DNA from: Phycisphaerae bacterium
Lineage (GTDB): Bacteria; Planctomycetota; Phycisphaerae; UBA1845
Direction: 5' to 3'
DNA length: 64,000 nt
NCBI GenBank assembly: GCA_028289375.1
Contig: JANQQK010000091.1
Coordinates: 1 to 64,000 of the forward strand
In this document: one piece after another, positions 9,191-16,835 of the stretch
How positions within the stretch are numbered: position 1 is the first letter of the stretch
Layout of the letters: each line of letters opens with the position of its first letter
Position numbers and translations under genes: made by a program
Notes under the pieces: generated by a model
What the model was told of the DNA's origin: nothing
The model's database searches: none
Seen by the model: the letters and a program-made list of their open reading frames with translations, nothing else

Positions 9191-12052
9191 GTGACCATGA
9201 CCATGAGGGGTTTACTTGCAACAGCAGCAACCGTTTGCTGCCTTGTTTCAGCCACAAGCGCGCAGATGCGCATCACCGAGTACATGTACACCACGAGCAT
9301 GGACGTCTCGGGTGAATTCATCGAGTTCACGAACGTCGGCTTGACACCGATCGACATGTCGGACTGGAGCTACGATGACGTCAGTCGCATCCCGGGCGAG
9401 TTCGACCTGTCCGGTTTCGGAACGGTCGCGCCCGGTGAGTCGGTGATCATCACCGAAACCACGGCCGCTGAGTTCCGCACCGACTGGGGCCTGCCGATGA
9501 GCGTGAAGGTACTGGGCGGCGTCACCAACAACATCGGTCGCAACGACGAGATCAACCTTTACGATCAGGATGAAGAACTTGTCGATCGGCTGACCTACGG
9601 AGATCAGGACTTCCCCGGCACCATCCGCACCAACGGTGTCAGCGGTACGCCGTGCGAGGACGCGGTGGGCGCCAACAACATTTTCCAATGGTTCCTGGCG
9701 TTTGTCGGCGACAGCTATTCGTCGACGACCTCCGCGAACGGCGATATCGGCAACCCCGGCAACTACACCGACGTAGCCTGCCCCATTGAACCCATTGGCG
9801 CCTGCTGCGCATCGGGCGTCTGCACGGTTGGAACCGAGTTCGATTGTGCAGGCGTCGGACTCTATCAGGGCGACGATACCGTCTGCACCGGCGACAACGC
9901 CGTGACCTGCCCTTCGCCCACGGGACTGGAACTACGCGTCACCGAGTTCATGGTGGCCGGCTTCGGTCCGGAGTTCTTCGAAATCACAAACCTCGACACC
10001 GTCAGCATTGATCTGACAGGCTGGAGTTTCTCAGACGAAGGTGCGATCCCGGGCGATGTCCTCCTCTCGTCGCTCGGCACACTCGCACCCGGCGAGTCAG
10101 CCGTCATCACCGAAGGTCTCGACGCCGACTTCCGCACACAATGGGCGGCTGTCACCGGCATCGGTTCCGTGCCGATTCTCGAGATGAACATGGTCAACAT
10201 CGGTGACAACGACGTGATTCACCTTTACGACCCCTCTGGTGCCCAGGTAGATCTCATCATCTTCGGGCTGGACAGTGTGCCAGCCAGTATCGTGGCCGAG
10301 GAAACCAGCGCATGGGGTTGCGCCCAGGCGCTGCCGATCGACATGCCGGCGGAAATCTACGATTGGCGACTCTCCTCGGTTGGCGACGCGCAGAACTCCG
10401 TCGCATCCACTTTGGGCGATACCGGAAGTCCCGGCGTCCACGTCGATTTCACTTGCCCGCCGCAGATCGGTTCCTGCTGTGTCATGGGAAGTTGTTCCGA
10501 GCTGTCACCCTCGCAGTGCATCCTCGCAGACGGTCTCTATCTCGGCGACGACACCAACTGCACCGATGAGCCTTGCCCCGCACCGAGCACCGGCGAGATT
10601 CGCATCACCGAATTCATGTACTCCGGCAACGACGGCGAATTCGTCGAATTTACCAACCTCGGCGATACACCTGTGGACATGACTGGCTGGAGCTTCGCCG
10701 ACGCCTCATCTCCACCAGGCATCTTCGATCTCAGTGCGTTCGGCATGGTCATGCCAGGTGAAGTCGTCATCCTCACCGAAGCCGACGCCGCCACCTTCGC
10801 TGCCAACTGGGGCAACCTGACCAACGACATCATCACGTTCCCAGAAAACAACGGCGAACTCGGTCGCAACGACACGATTCGCCTGTTCGACACGTCAGGC
10901 TCGATCGTCGACCAACTACGCTACGGCGATGAGGAGCTCGGCAGCATTCGAACACAACTCGTCAGCGGCTGGCCTTGCGACACCGCCGTCGGGCAGGACA
11001 ACATTTTCTGCTGGGTTCTGTCGACGCCGGCAGACGATCAGAACTCGTTTGCATCGTCGAGCTTTGACATCGGCAACCCCGGCACGTACGACCCTGCCGG
11101 TGACTGTGGATCCAGGAACCCGGCTTGCGGCGAAAGCGCTCCATCCTGCATCCGTGACTGCGACTGCTACTTCGCCGCCGTTGACGGCGACTATGTGATC
11201 GACATCTGCGACTTCCATTACTGCGACAACGGCACGTGCAGTTCATGCACACGTCGATACGGCAATACCTGTGCGTCGTATGGCGGCTTCGTTCAAACCG
11301 ACGACATCCTTTGTGCGGTCGCCGGATTTGGAAACTACTGCGCCTGTCCCAACGGCGACCTCATCGCAGCCGGCGGCGCGAAAGGCCCAAGCGGATCGCC
11401 ACTTGGCACGGACGACATCCTCGCGGTTGTCGCGGCATTCGGTGGTGCCAACCCATTCGCCTGTCCAACACCGGCCCCAGCCACGTGTGATGATGCCCCA
11501 CCACCCGCAGCCGACGGCTGTGGTCCTGCAGCAGCAAGCAGCGTTGCAAGTGTTTCCACGCCGACCTTCGATACCCCGATGTCCGCTGACGACCAGCAGC
11601 TTGATGCGCCCGAAATCGTGATCGTGCCACGCAAGCGATCCGTACGAGCTGGTGGCCGAATCGACGTCGACATCTATGTTAGCGACGTCACGGACATTGT
11701 CGGTTACGAGTTTGGACTCACCGTCCATGGTGTTGATGCGACCATCGAAGATGTGCGTGTCGACACGGCCCGACGCGACCATGTCTTCCAAGGCCAAACC
11801 CACTTCCCTGCCACCGACCACGAACTCGGACGCATCGGCGGTGTTGTGCTCAACGCAAGTGTGACGACATTGAAAGACAAGCGTGCCTACCTCGGCACGT
11901 TCACCATCTCGGTTCCCACCGATGCACGCGGTTCACTGGAACTGCAGCCGGCGTCGGAATTCGTGGCGGTGTACCATCAATCGGGTGTTCAGCGTTTCGC
12001 GTCAGCCAACAATGTCTCGGTTGTCATCGTGCAGACCGACGTACGTCGTTGA
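9191..12052 (+). CDS. Secreted triple lamin-tail protein with GACC modules and C-terminal cohesin-like domain
   Basis: 953 aa from GTG 9191, which has AGGAGG at 9178-9183, seven bases upstream; ATG 9197 and 9203 are in-frame alternatives, and a longer frame from 9080 overlaps the previous gene. The signal peptide ends LVSATSAQ. Three lamin-tail domains start near residues 27, 249 and 471 (RITEYMY, RVTEFMV, RITEFMY), separated by GACC/GSCC cysteine modules near 203 and 427. Residues about 643-740 hold Cys-rich dockerin-like loops (DGDYVIDICDFHYC, GTDDILAVVAAFGG). Residues from about 809 (VRAGGRIDVDIYVSDV) resemble a cohesin beta-sandwich. It is the last gene of a three-gene group and is followed by a strong terminator. 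Confidence 0.88.
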   Translation: MTMTMRGLLATAATVCCLVSATSAQMRITEYMYTTSMDVSGEFIEFTNVGLTPIDMSDWSYDDVSRIPGEFDLSGFGTVAPGESVIITETTAAEFRTDWGLPMSVKVLGGVTNNIGRNDEINLYDQDEELVDRLTYGDQDFPGTIRTNGVSGTPCEDAVGANNIFQWFLAFVGDSYSSTTSANGDIGNPGNYTDVACPIEPIGACCASGVCTVGTEFDCAGVGLYQGDDTVCTGDNAVTCPSPTGLELRVTEFMVAGFGPEFFEITNLDTVSIDLTGWSFSDEGAIPGDVLLSSLGTLAPGESAVITEGLDADFRTQWAAVTGIGSVPILEMNMVNIGDNDVIHLYDPSGAQVDLIIFGLDSVPASIVAEETSAWGCAQALPIDMPAEIYDWRLSSVGDAQNSVASTLGDTGSPGVHVDFTCPPQIGSCCVMGSCSELSPSQCILADGLYLGDDTNCTDEPCPAPSTGEIRITEFMYSGNDGEFVEFTNLGDTPVDMTGWSFADASSPPGIFDLSAFGMVMPGEVVILTEADAATFAANWGNLTNDIITFPENNGELGRNDTIRLFDTSGSIVDQLRYGDEELGSIRTQLVSGWPCDTAVGQDNIFCWVLSTPADDQNSFASSSFDIGNPGTYDPAGDCGSRNPACGESAPSCIRDCDCYFAAVDGDYVIDICDFHYCDNGTCSSCTRRYGNTCASYGGFVQTDDILCAVAGFGNYCACPNGDLIAAGGAKGPSGSPLGTDDILAVVAAFGGANPFACPTPAPATCDDAPPPAADGCGPAAASSVASVSTPTFDTPMSADDQQLDAPEIVIVPRKRSVRAGGRIDVDIYVSDVTDIVGYEFGLTVHGVDATIEDVRVDTARRDHVFQGQTHFPATDHELGRIGGVVLNASVTTLKDKRAYLGTFTISVPTDARGSLELQPASEFVAVYHQSGVQRFASANNVSVVIVQTDVRR

Positions 12053-12077
12053 TGCCCCAACATGACCAAATGCATCA

Positions 12078-12118
12078 GGGCGGTGGGTTGATCGAAAGAC
12101 CAGCCCACCGCCCCTTTT
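12078..12118 (+). terminator. Rho-independent terminator after the lamin-tail operon
   Basis: A perfect 10-bp stem, GGGCGGTGGG (12078-12087) with CCCACCGCCC (12104-12113), is followed by CTTTT. It lies 26 bases after the stop of the upstream gene. Confidence 0.9.
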
Positions 12119-12194
12119 CATGCGCACACTTCACCGCCGGACCGGAATCACTTCCGCATCTCGCTCAACAAACGCAACCAGCCCCATCCCCACC

Positions 12195-12223
12195 GTGACA
12201 GCACGCTCAGCAAGCGCTAACAT
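12195..12223 (+). promoter_or_regulatory. Candidate cstA promoter giving a leaderless mRNA
   Basis: GTGACA (12195-12200), a 17-bp spacer and TAACAT (12218-12223). Transcription would begin about 12230, at or just before the ATG at 12232, and no ribosome binding site precedes that ATG. Inferred from consensus only. Confidence 0.45.
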
Positions 12224-12231
12224 AGCCTGGC

Positions 12232-13977
12232 ATGTCACCGCTCATCGCCACCCTCGCCGCCATCGCACTCTACACTTTCGGCTACGCCGTCTACGCGCGG
12301 CACCTCGCCAAACGGGTCTTCAAACTCAATGACGATGAGCCAACGCCGGCGCACACGATGACCGATGGGGTCGACTACGTGCCGACCAACCGCTTCGTCC
12401 TCTTCGGCCATCATTACGCATCCATCACCGGGCTCGCCCCCATGCTCGGACCAGCCGTCGCGGTCATCTGGGGCTGGCTGCCGGCACTGCTGTGGGTCGT
12501 GCTCGGCGCCGTCTTCGTGGGCTGTGTCCACGACTTCTCCGCGCTCGTCATTTCGATGCGCGCACGAGGCCAATCCGTCGGCAAGGTCGCAGAGGGCGTC
12601 ATCGGAAAGCCAGCCAAGATGCTCTTCCTGGCCATCATCTTCTTCGGCGTCGCACTGGCGATGGGCGTCTTTGTCTTCATCATCGCCAAGCTCTTCGCGA
12701 TCGGTTCCGACTTCGACCCCAACAACCTCGCCGCCGCACGCGATTCCTTCCCATCCGCCGTGCTGCCATCCGCCTCCCTCATGGTCATGGCCATGATCAT
12801 GGGTGTGCTGCTCTACAAGAAGAACTTCCCCCTCGGCCCCACCACCGCCGTCGGATTCGTCCTCATGCTCATCACTGTCTGGCTGGGAACCAAACTGCCC
12901 ACCCTCGGCCTGCCCGTCGAGTCCTGGCCAACGCAGAAGACATGGACCTGGATCCTGCTCGCCTACGCCTTCGCCGCCTCCGTCCTGCCCGTCTGGAGCC
13001 TGCTGCAGGCACGCGATTTTCTCAACTCGCTGCTGCTCTACCTTGGATTGGCCACCACCTACATCGGCTTCTTCATCCTAGGCCCTTCCTTCGCGGCACC
13101 CGCCGTCAACCCCAACCCTGTCGACGCCCCACCGCTCTTCCCCTTCGTCTTCATCATCATCGCCTGCGGCGCCGCCTCCGGCTTCCATGGCCTCGTTTCC
13201 TCGGGCACGACCGCCAAGCAGATCAACACCGAATCCAACGCTCGCTTCGTCGCCTACGGCGGCATGGTCGGCGAATCGCTGCTCGGACTGCTCGCCGTCC
13301 TTGCCTGCACCGCAGGATTCGAATCCGCCGACCTTTGGAACCTCGCCTACAAGGATTGGGGCACCATCGAAGCAGGACTGTCCGCCAAGCTCGGCGTCTT
13401 CATCAAGGGCTGCTCGACCTTCATCTGTGCCCTCGGTGTCCCGCAGGATCTCGCTGCCGGCTTCATCGCCGTCATCGTTGTCTCCTTCGCCCTCACCACG
13501 CTCGACTCCGCCACACGCCTCCTCCGCTTCAACGTCACCGAGATCGGCCTATCGCTGAAAATCAAACTGCTCGACAACCGCTACCTCGCCACCGCCATCG
13601 CCGTCGCCGCCATCTGCTTCTTCGCCTTCTACAAAATCAACGGCAAGCCCGCCGGTCTCGCACTCTGGGCACTCTTCGGCATCACCAACCAACTGCTCGC
13701 AGGCCTCACGCTGCTCGTCGTCACGCTCTACCTGCACCAGCGAGGCCGAAACCCGTTCTTCACCGGCATCCCCATGCTCTTCATGCTCATCAGTACCACG
13801 ACGGCGGTCATCGAAAACCTCGTCGACTTCTGGCAGAAGAAGCAGATGCTGCTCTTCGTCGTCGGCACCGCCCTGTTGCTGATCGCCATCTGCATCGTCA
13901 TCGAAGGCGTCCGCGCCTTCCGCCGAAATGACCGCCACACCTCCGACGCCATCGAGTTTGACCGTCCCATAACCTGA
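12232..13977 (+). CDS. cstA: CstA-family carbon starvation / peptide transporter
   Basis: 581-aa polytopic membrane protein of the CstA family, which takes up peptides or pyruvate during carbon limitation. The N-terminal signature DGVDYVPTNRFVLFGHHYAS (about residues 46-65) and ITGLAPMLGPAVAVIWGWLP are characteristic, as are VHDFSALVISMRARGQS and the later GFHGLVSSGTTAKQI motif. About fifteen hydrophobic spans can be read. At 581 aa it belongs with the shorter CstA proteins rather than the roughly 700-aa E. coli CstA/BtsT. It ends SDAIEFDRPIT without an obvious extra domain. It stands alone between a terminator and a separate promoter. The family is secure; the substrate is not decided by sequence. 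Confidence 0.93.
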   Translation: MSPLIATLAAIALYTFGYAVYARHLAKRVFKLNDDEPTPAHTMTDGVDYVPTNRFVLFGHHYASITGLAPMLGPAVAVIWGWLPALLWVVLGAVFVGCVHDFSALVISMRARGQSVGKVAEGVIGKPAKMLFLAIIFFGVALAMGVFVFIIAKLFAIGSDFDPNNLAAARDSFPSAVLPSASLMVMAMIMGVLLYKKNFPLGPTTAVGFVLMLITVWLGTKLPTLGLPVESWPTQKTWTWILLAYAFAASVLPVWSLLQARDFLNSLLLYLGLATTYIGFFILGPSFAAPAVNPNPVDAPPLFPFVFIIIACGAASGFHGLVSSGTTAKQINTESNARFVAYGGMVGESLLGLLAVLACTAGFESADLWNLAYKDWGTIEAGLSAKLGVFIKGCSTFICALGVPQDLAAGFIAVIVVSFALTTLDSATRLLRFNVTEIGLSLKIKLLDNRYLATAIAVAAICFFAFYKINGKPAGLALWALFGITNQLLAGLTLLVVTLYLHQRGRNPFFTGIPMLFMLISTTTAVIENLVDFWQKKQMLLFVVGTALLLIAICIVIEGVRAFRRNDRHTSDAIEFDRPIT

Positions 13978-14062
13978 CCCGGCGCCCGCTGCACCGTCGC
14001 AGCAACTATTCCGGCGTTGATGGAACGAACCGCACAAACCCACTCCGCAATTCAACCCACAC

Positions 14063-14092
14063 TTGACCCCCGATCATGCGCCGAACTATCCT
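14063..14092 (+). promoter_or_regulatory. Candidate sigma-70 promoter for the 14132-15244 gene pair
   Basis: TTGACC (14063-14068), an 18-bp spacer and TATCCT (14087-14092) give a predicted start about 14099 and a short leader carrying AGGA six bases before the ATG at 14132. Confidence 0.5.
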
Positions 14093-14131
14093 ACCCTTAG
14101 ACAACGATTTGCTGTCAAAACAGGAACTGCC

Positions 14132-14404
14132 ATGCCATCCGAACGATCCGCCAACGACGTCCTCGATCGCGACTTTCTCGAAATCCGTCGCGACATCCTC
14201 AACATCGCCGCCGCCATCGACCGCGTCGGCGCCACCGCCGATCACGAGGCCCTCAAGACCGACCCGCGCGTCGGCAAGATTCTCCAGGCGTTGAACATCC
14301 TCATCGACCCGGAGCGCGACAAGTCGATCCGAGTGCAGATGGCGTTCTCGATTGACTACGACCCAGAATGGCAGGCCAACAAGGCAGCAGCATCACACAA
14401 GTGA
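14132..14404 (+). CDS. Hypothetical 90-aa protein upstream of TatD-like hydrolase
   Basis: A small, soluble, charged protein starting MPSERSANDVLDRDFLEIRR. I do not recognise the family. It reads as mostly helical (residues 10-60), has no signal peptide, membrane span or cysteine, and ends KAAASHK. ATG 14132 is chosen because AGGA lies six bases upstream and a plausible promoter precedes it; a longer in-frame reading from 14063 would start inside that promoter. It lies 27 bases before the TatD-like gene on the same strand and probably shares its mRNA, so a role linked to that hydrolase is possible but unproven. Confidence 0.65.
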   Translation: MPSERSANDVLDRDFLEIRRDILNIAAAIDRVGATADHEALKTDPRVGKILQALNILIDPERDKSIRVQMAFSIDYDPEWQANKAAASHK

Positions 14405-14431
14405 TCCCACACGACGCAGGAGGCACGCACG

Positions 14432-15244
14432 TTGGACTACATCGATCCCCACATTCACATGGTCTCGCGTATCACCGACGACTACGAACGCCTCGCCCGC
14501 GCCGGCTGCGTCGCCATCTCCGAACCCGCCTTCTGGGCCGGCTTCGACCGTGGATCAGCCGAAGCGTTCCGCGACTACTTTCGCCAGCTCATCGACTTTG
14601 AACGTCGCCGTGCAGGCCAATACGGCATTCAGCATTACTGCTGGTTGTGCATCAACGCAAAGGAAGCCGAGAACGTCGAACTGGCTCGCGAAGTGATCAG
14701 CATGATCCCCGAATTCCTGAACGAACCGGGCGTGCTCGGCATCGGCGAAATCGGCCTCAACAAGAACACGATGAACGAGTCGACCATCTTCCTCGAGCAG
14801 GTGGACCTCGCCGCCCGACACGACGAACTCATCCTCGTCCACACACCGCACCTGGAAGACAAGTACAAAGGCACGCGCATGATCATCGACATGCTCAAGG
14901 GCGACTCGCGCATTCGCCCCGATCGCGTGCTGATCGACCACGTCGAGGAACACACCGTCGAACTTGCCCTCGACAACGGCTTCTGGTGCGGCATGACGCT
15001 CTATCCGGTCACCAAGTGCACTCCGGCCCGATCATCCGACATCATCGAAAAGCACGGCACCGAACGCATCATGGTCAACTCCGCCGGCGACTGGGGCCCC
15101 AGCGACCCAACTGCCGTCCCCAAGTTCATCCACGAAATGCGCATGCGCGGCCACGACGAATCCACGATCCGCAAGATCGTCTACGACAACCCGCGCACCT
15201 TCTTCGCCCAAACAAACCGCTTCGATTTCACACCGCGATCGTAG
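14432..15244 (+). CDS. TatD-like metal-dependent hydrolase
   Basis: 270 aa, amidohydrolase-superfamily TIM barrel. Metal-ligand motifs are visible: DPHIHM near residue 5, GIGEIGLN near 106, HTPH near 148, DHVEEH near 180 and a late GDWGPSD near 220. It starts with TTG at 14432, supported by AGGAGG eight bases upstream. The sequence resembles the EboB-like TatD branch found in some planctomycetes, but no other ebo genes surround it. Substrate unknown; TatD enzymes are usually nucleases or small-ester/lactone hydrolases. Predicted cytoplasmic. Probably co-transcribed with the preceding 90-aa gene. Confidence 0.88.
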   Translation: MDYIDPHIHMVSRITDDYERLARAGCVAISEPAFWAGFDRGSAEAFRDYFRQLIDFERRRAGQYGIQHYCWLCINAKEAENVELAREVISMIPEFLNEPGVLGIGEIGLNKNTMNESTIFLEQVDLAARHDELILVHTPHLEDKYKGTRMIIDMLKGDSRIRPDRVLIDHVEEHTVELALDNGFWCGMTLYPVTKCTPARSSDIIEKHGTERIMVNSAGDWGPSDPTAVPKFIHEMRMRGHDESTIRKIVYDNPRTFFAQTNRFDFTPRS

Positions 15245-15355
15245 TCAACCTGGGTGGCCCGCCGTCTTCAGCGGTGGGGGAGTCGATTCGAGCGGTCCTG
15301 CCGCGCATGCACACGTGGCGCACTTCGATGCAGCCCCGAACCCTGCCAAGCACTG

Positions 15356-15880
15356 CTACTCCTCACACCCCGGGAAAGCAATTGTTCCAACGTCAATCGT
15401 ATCGAACAATACACCGCGATACTCCGTGTCGGTGATGTCTTCTGCAGACACCTCAAACTCCCGTTCGATCGGAGTATCGATCTCAGTGCACCCGACCGTG
15501 AAAACAAGTCGATCTGGAACAGGATACATGGGGGGATCGTCGCATGCGCTTGCCGACTCGGTCAGTGCGAAGGCAAATTCCCCGTCGACGTCTGTGGCAG
15601 CAGCCAACAAATGACGAGGCGCGTCGGTGTAGACTTCACCATCGACAAACACAGTCAGACCAAGTTGCAGACCGGCAATTCCAGCTCCCTCGCCTTCTGA
15701 AACGACGCGGCCACGATATACCATCACGTCCGCAACCGGCTCGCACAACAGAAGCAGTTCACGCGTAATGCGCGGCAAGTCGCACGAGATGCCCGGCATT
15801 GCTGTACCGATGCAAGTGACCAATGCAATCGCCCCCAACTTCATACTGCTTTGTTTCGCAGAACACCTGGAAACGGTCAT
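15356..15880 (-). CDS. Hypothetical exported protein with carboxypeptidase-regulatory-like fold
   Basis: 174 aa. The N-terminus has a hydrophobic stretch (MKLGAIALVTCIGTAMPGISC) that could be a signal peptide; the Cys is not in a good lipobox, so lipidation is doubtful. The centre (YRGRVVSEGEGAGIAGLQLG and DVDGEFAFALTES) reads like a beta-sandwich of the carboxypeptidase-regulatory or transthyretin-like kind, common in envelope proteins. ATG 15880 is favoured by GGAGAGG about eight bases upstream; the internal Met at 15844 has no such site. It faces the TatD-like gene tail to tail. No function can be assigned. Confidence 0.65.
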   Translation of the reverse strand: MTVSRCSAKQSSMKLGAIALVTCIGTAMPGISCDLPRITRELLLLCEPVADVMVYRGRVVSEGEGAGIAGLQLGLTVFVDGEVYTDAPRHLLAAATDVDGEFAFALTESASACDDPPMYPVPDRLVFTVGCTEIDTPIEREFEVSAEDITDTEYRGVLFDTIDVGTIAFPGCEE

Positions 15881-16037
15881 GGAAGCCCCCTCTCCGTTTC
15901 AACGAGCACGAAATCACTCCAAGGAAACGGCGCGCAATCGTCAGCACCGGCGATTCACGCCCTTAATTGGTCAGGCAACAGAAGTGTCCGAGCAATACCG
16001 GATGTTTGAATGACTTGCAGAAAATCAAACAGTCATT

Positions 16038-16784
16038 CTACGGCGAAATCTCGCCCGTGAAATACAGACTGAATTCACCATAGTCCGCAGCGTCGACGTC
16101 ATCATCACGATCGAAGTCGAATCGACAACAGTCACCGAGCGGACCATCAGGCGCGGGACCGGTGACGCAGTCCAGAAAGGCCGAAAAATCAATCAGGTCA
16201 ATGTCGCCATCCGGCTCGTCGTCACCAACGTGCGGAACGCGGGCCGGTGTTGTCAGCGCTGGCGAAACGCTGCTCCCATCGGAGGCGACCGTCAACTTGC
16301 TGGTCAAAGGCCCATCGCTGGCGACGATGTCCACCTGCGCCAGCAGATCATCGCCATCAAATAACGTCGTGAACGTCATCCGGGCAACAACGGCATCAAC
16401 ATCCGTCGCGTCACCAAGCAACACCACACCCAACGTAACATCTCCGCCGTCAATGTCCGACAGCAACGCCCCACCGTCCCACGGCGAACCAGCCCCGTCA
16501 CCGACTTCAATGTCGTCGAGCATCAACGCGTTCGTATCAAAACGCACCAACGCCTGCACTCCGTTGATCGGTTCCAGCAGGCCCGACGCGCGGATCGTCA
16601 GCGTCACCGACGCACCGGCGAAAAACCCGCACGGATCATCAGGTCCTTCAATGGCAAGCTCGCCCCATTGAGGCCCACCGCCGGCACTGGACGGTGCGGA
16701 CGCGATCACGACCGAATCGCCCACGCTCACGACCGCCAACATCGCCGCCGCCAGCCGCCACATCGGAAATCCCTTGTGCTTCAT
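16038..16784 (-). CDS. Secreted cohesin-like protein with C-terminal dockerin-like EF-hands
   Basis: 248 aa from ATG 16784, which has GGAGGAG ten bases upstream (a TTG one codon earlier is also open). A signal peptide covers about residues 1-30. Residues about 45-165 read as a cohesin-like beta-sandwich (SVTLTIRASGLLEPINGVQ, LVRFDTNALMLDDIEVGDG). The C-terminus carries paired calcium loops, DGDIDLIDFSAFLDC and DFDRDDDVDAADYGEFS, ending YFTGE; this resembles the ending of the secreted protein stopping at 9114. It lies 51 bases downstream of the 1189-aa repeat protein and is likely in its operon. Export and a protein-binding role are inferred. Confidence 0.82.
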   Translation of the reverse strand: MKHKGFPMWRLAAAMLAVVSVGDSVVIASAPSSAGGGPQWGELAIEGPDDPCGFFAGASVTLTIRASGLLEPINGVQALVRFDTNALMLDDIEVGDGAGSPWDGGALLSDIDGGDVTLGVVLLGDATDVDAVVARMTFTTLFDGDDLLAQVDIVASDGPLTSKLTVASDGSSVSPALTTPARVPHVGDDEPDGDIDLIDFSAFLDCVTGPAPDGPLGDCCRFDFDRDDDVDAADYGEFSLYFTGEISP

Positions 16785-16835
16785 CAACTCAGCACTCCTC
16801 CGTAAGTCCTGTCGGTCCCGATCGTATGACGCCGA

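Noticed and set aside
12492..13931. A 479-codon open frame in another plus-strand frame within cstA
   Set aside because: Its product is an Arg/His/Pro-rich string without domain pattern; the CstA frame carries the family motifs.
14132..15244. An ebo biosynthetic cluster
   Set aside because: The TatD-like protein resembles EboB, but no EboA, EboD, EboE or EboF is adjacent, and the UbiA at 30728 is of the DPPR-synthase type and 15 kb away.
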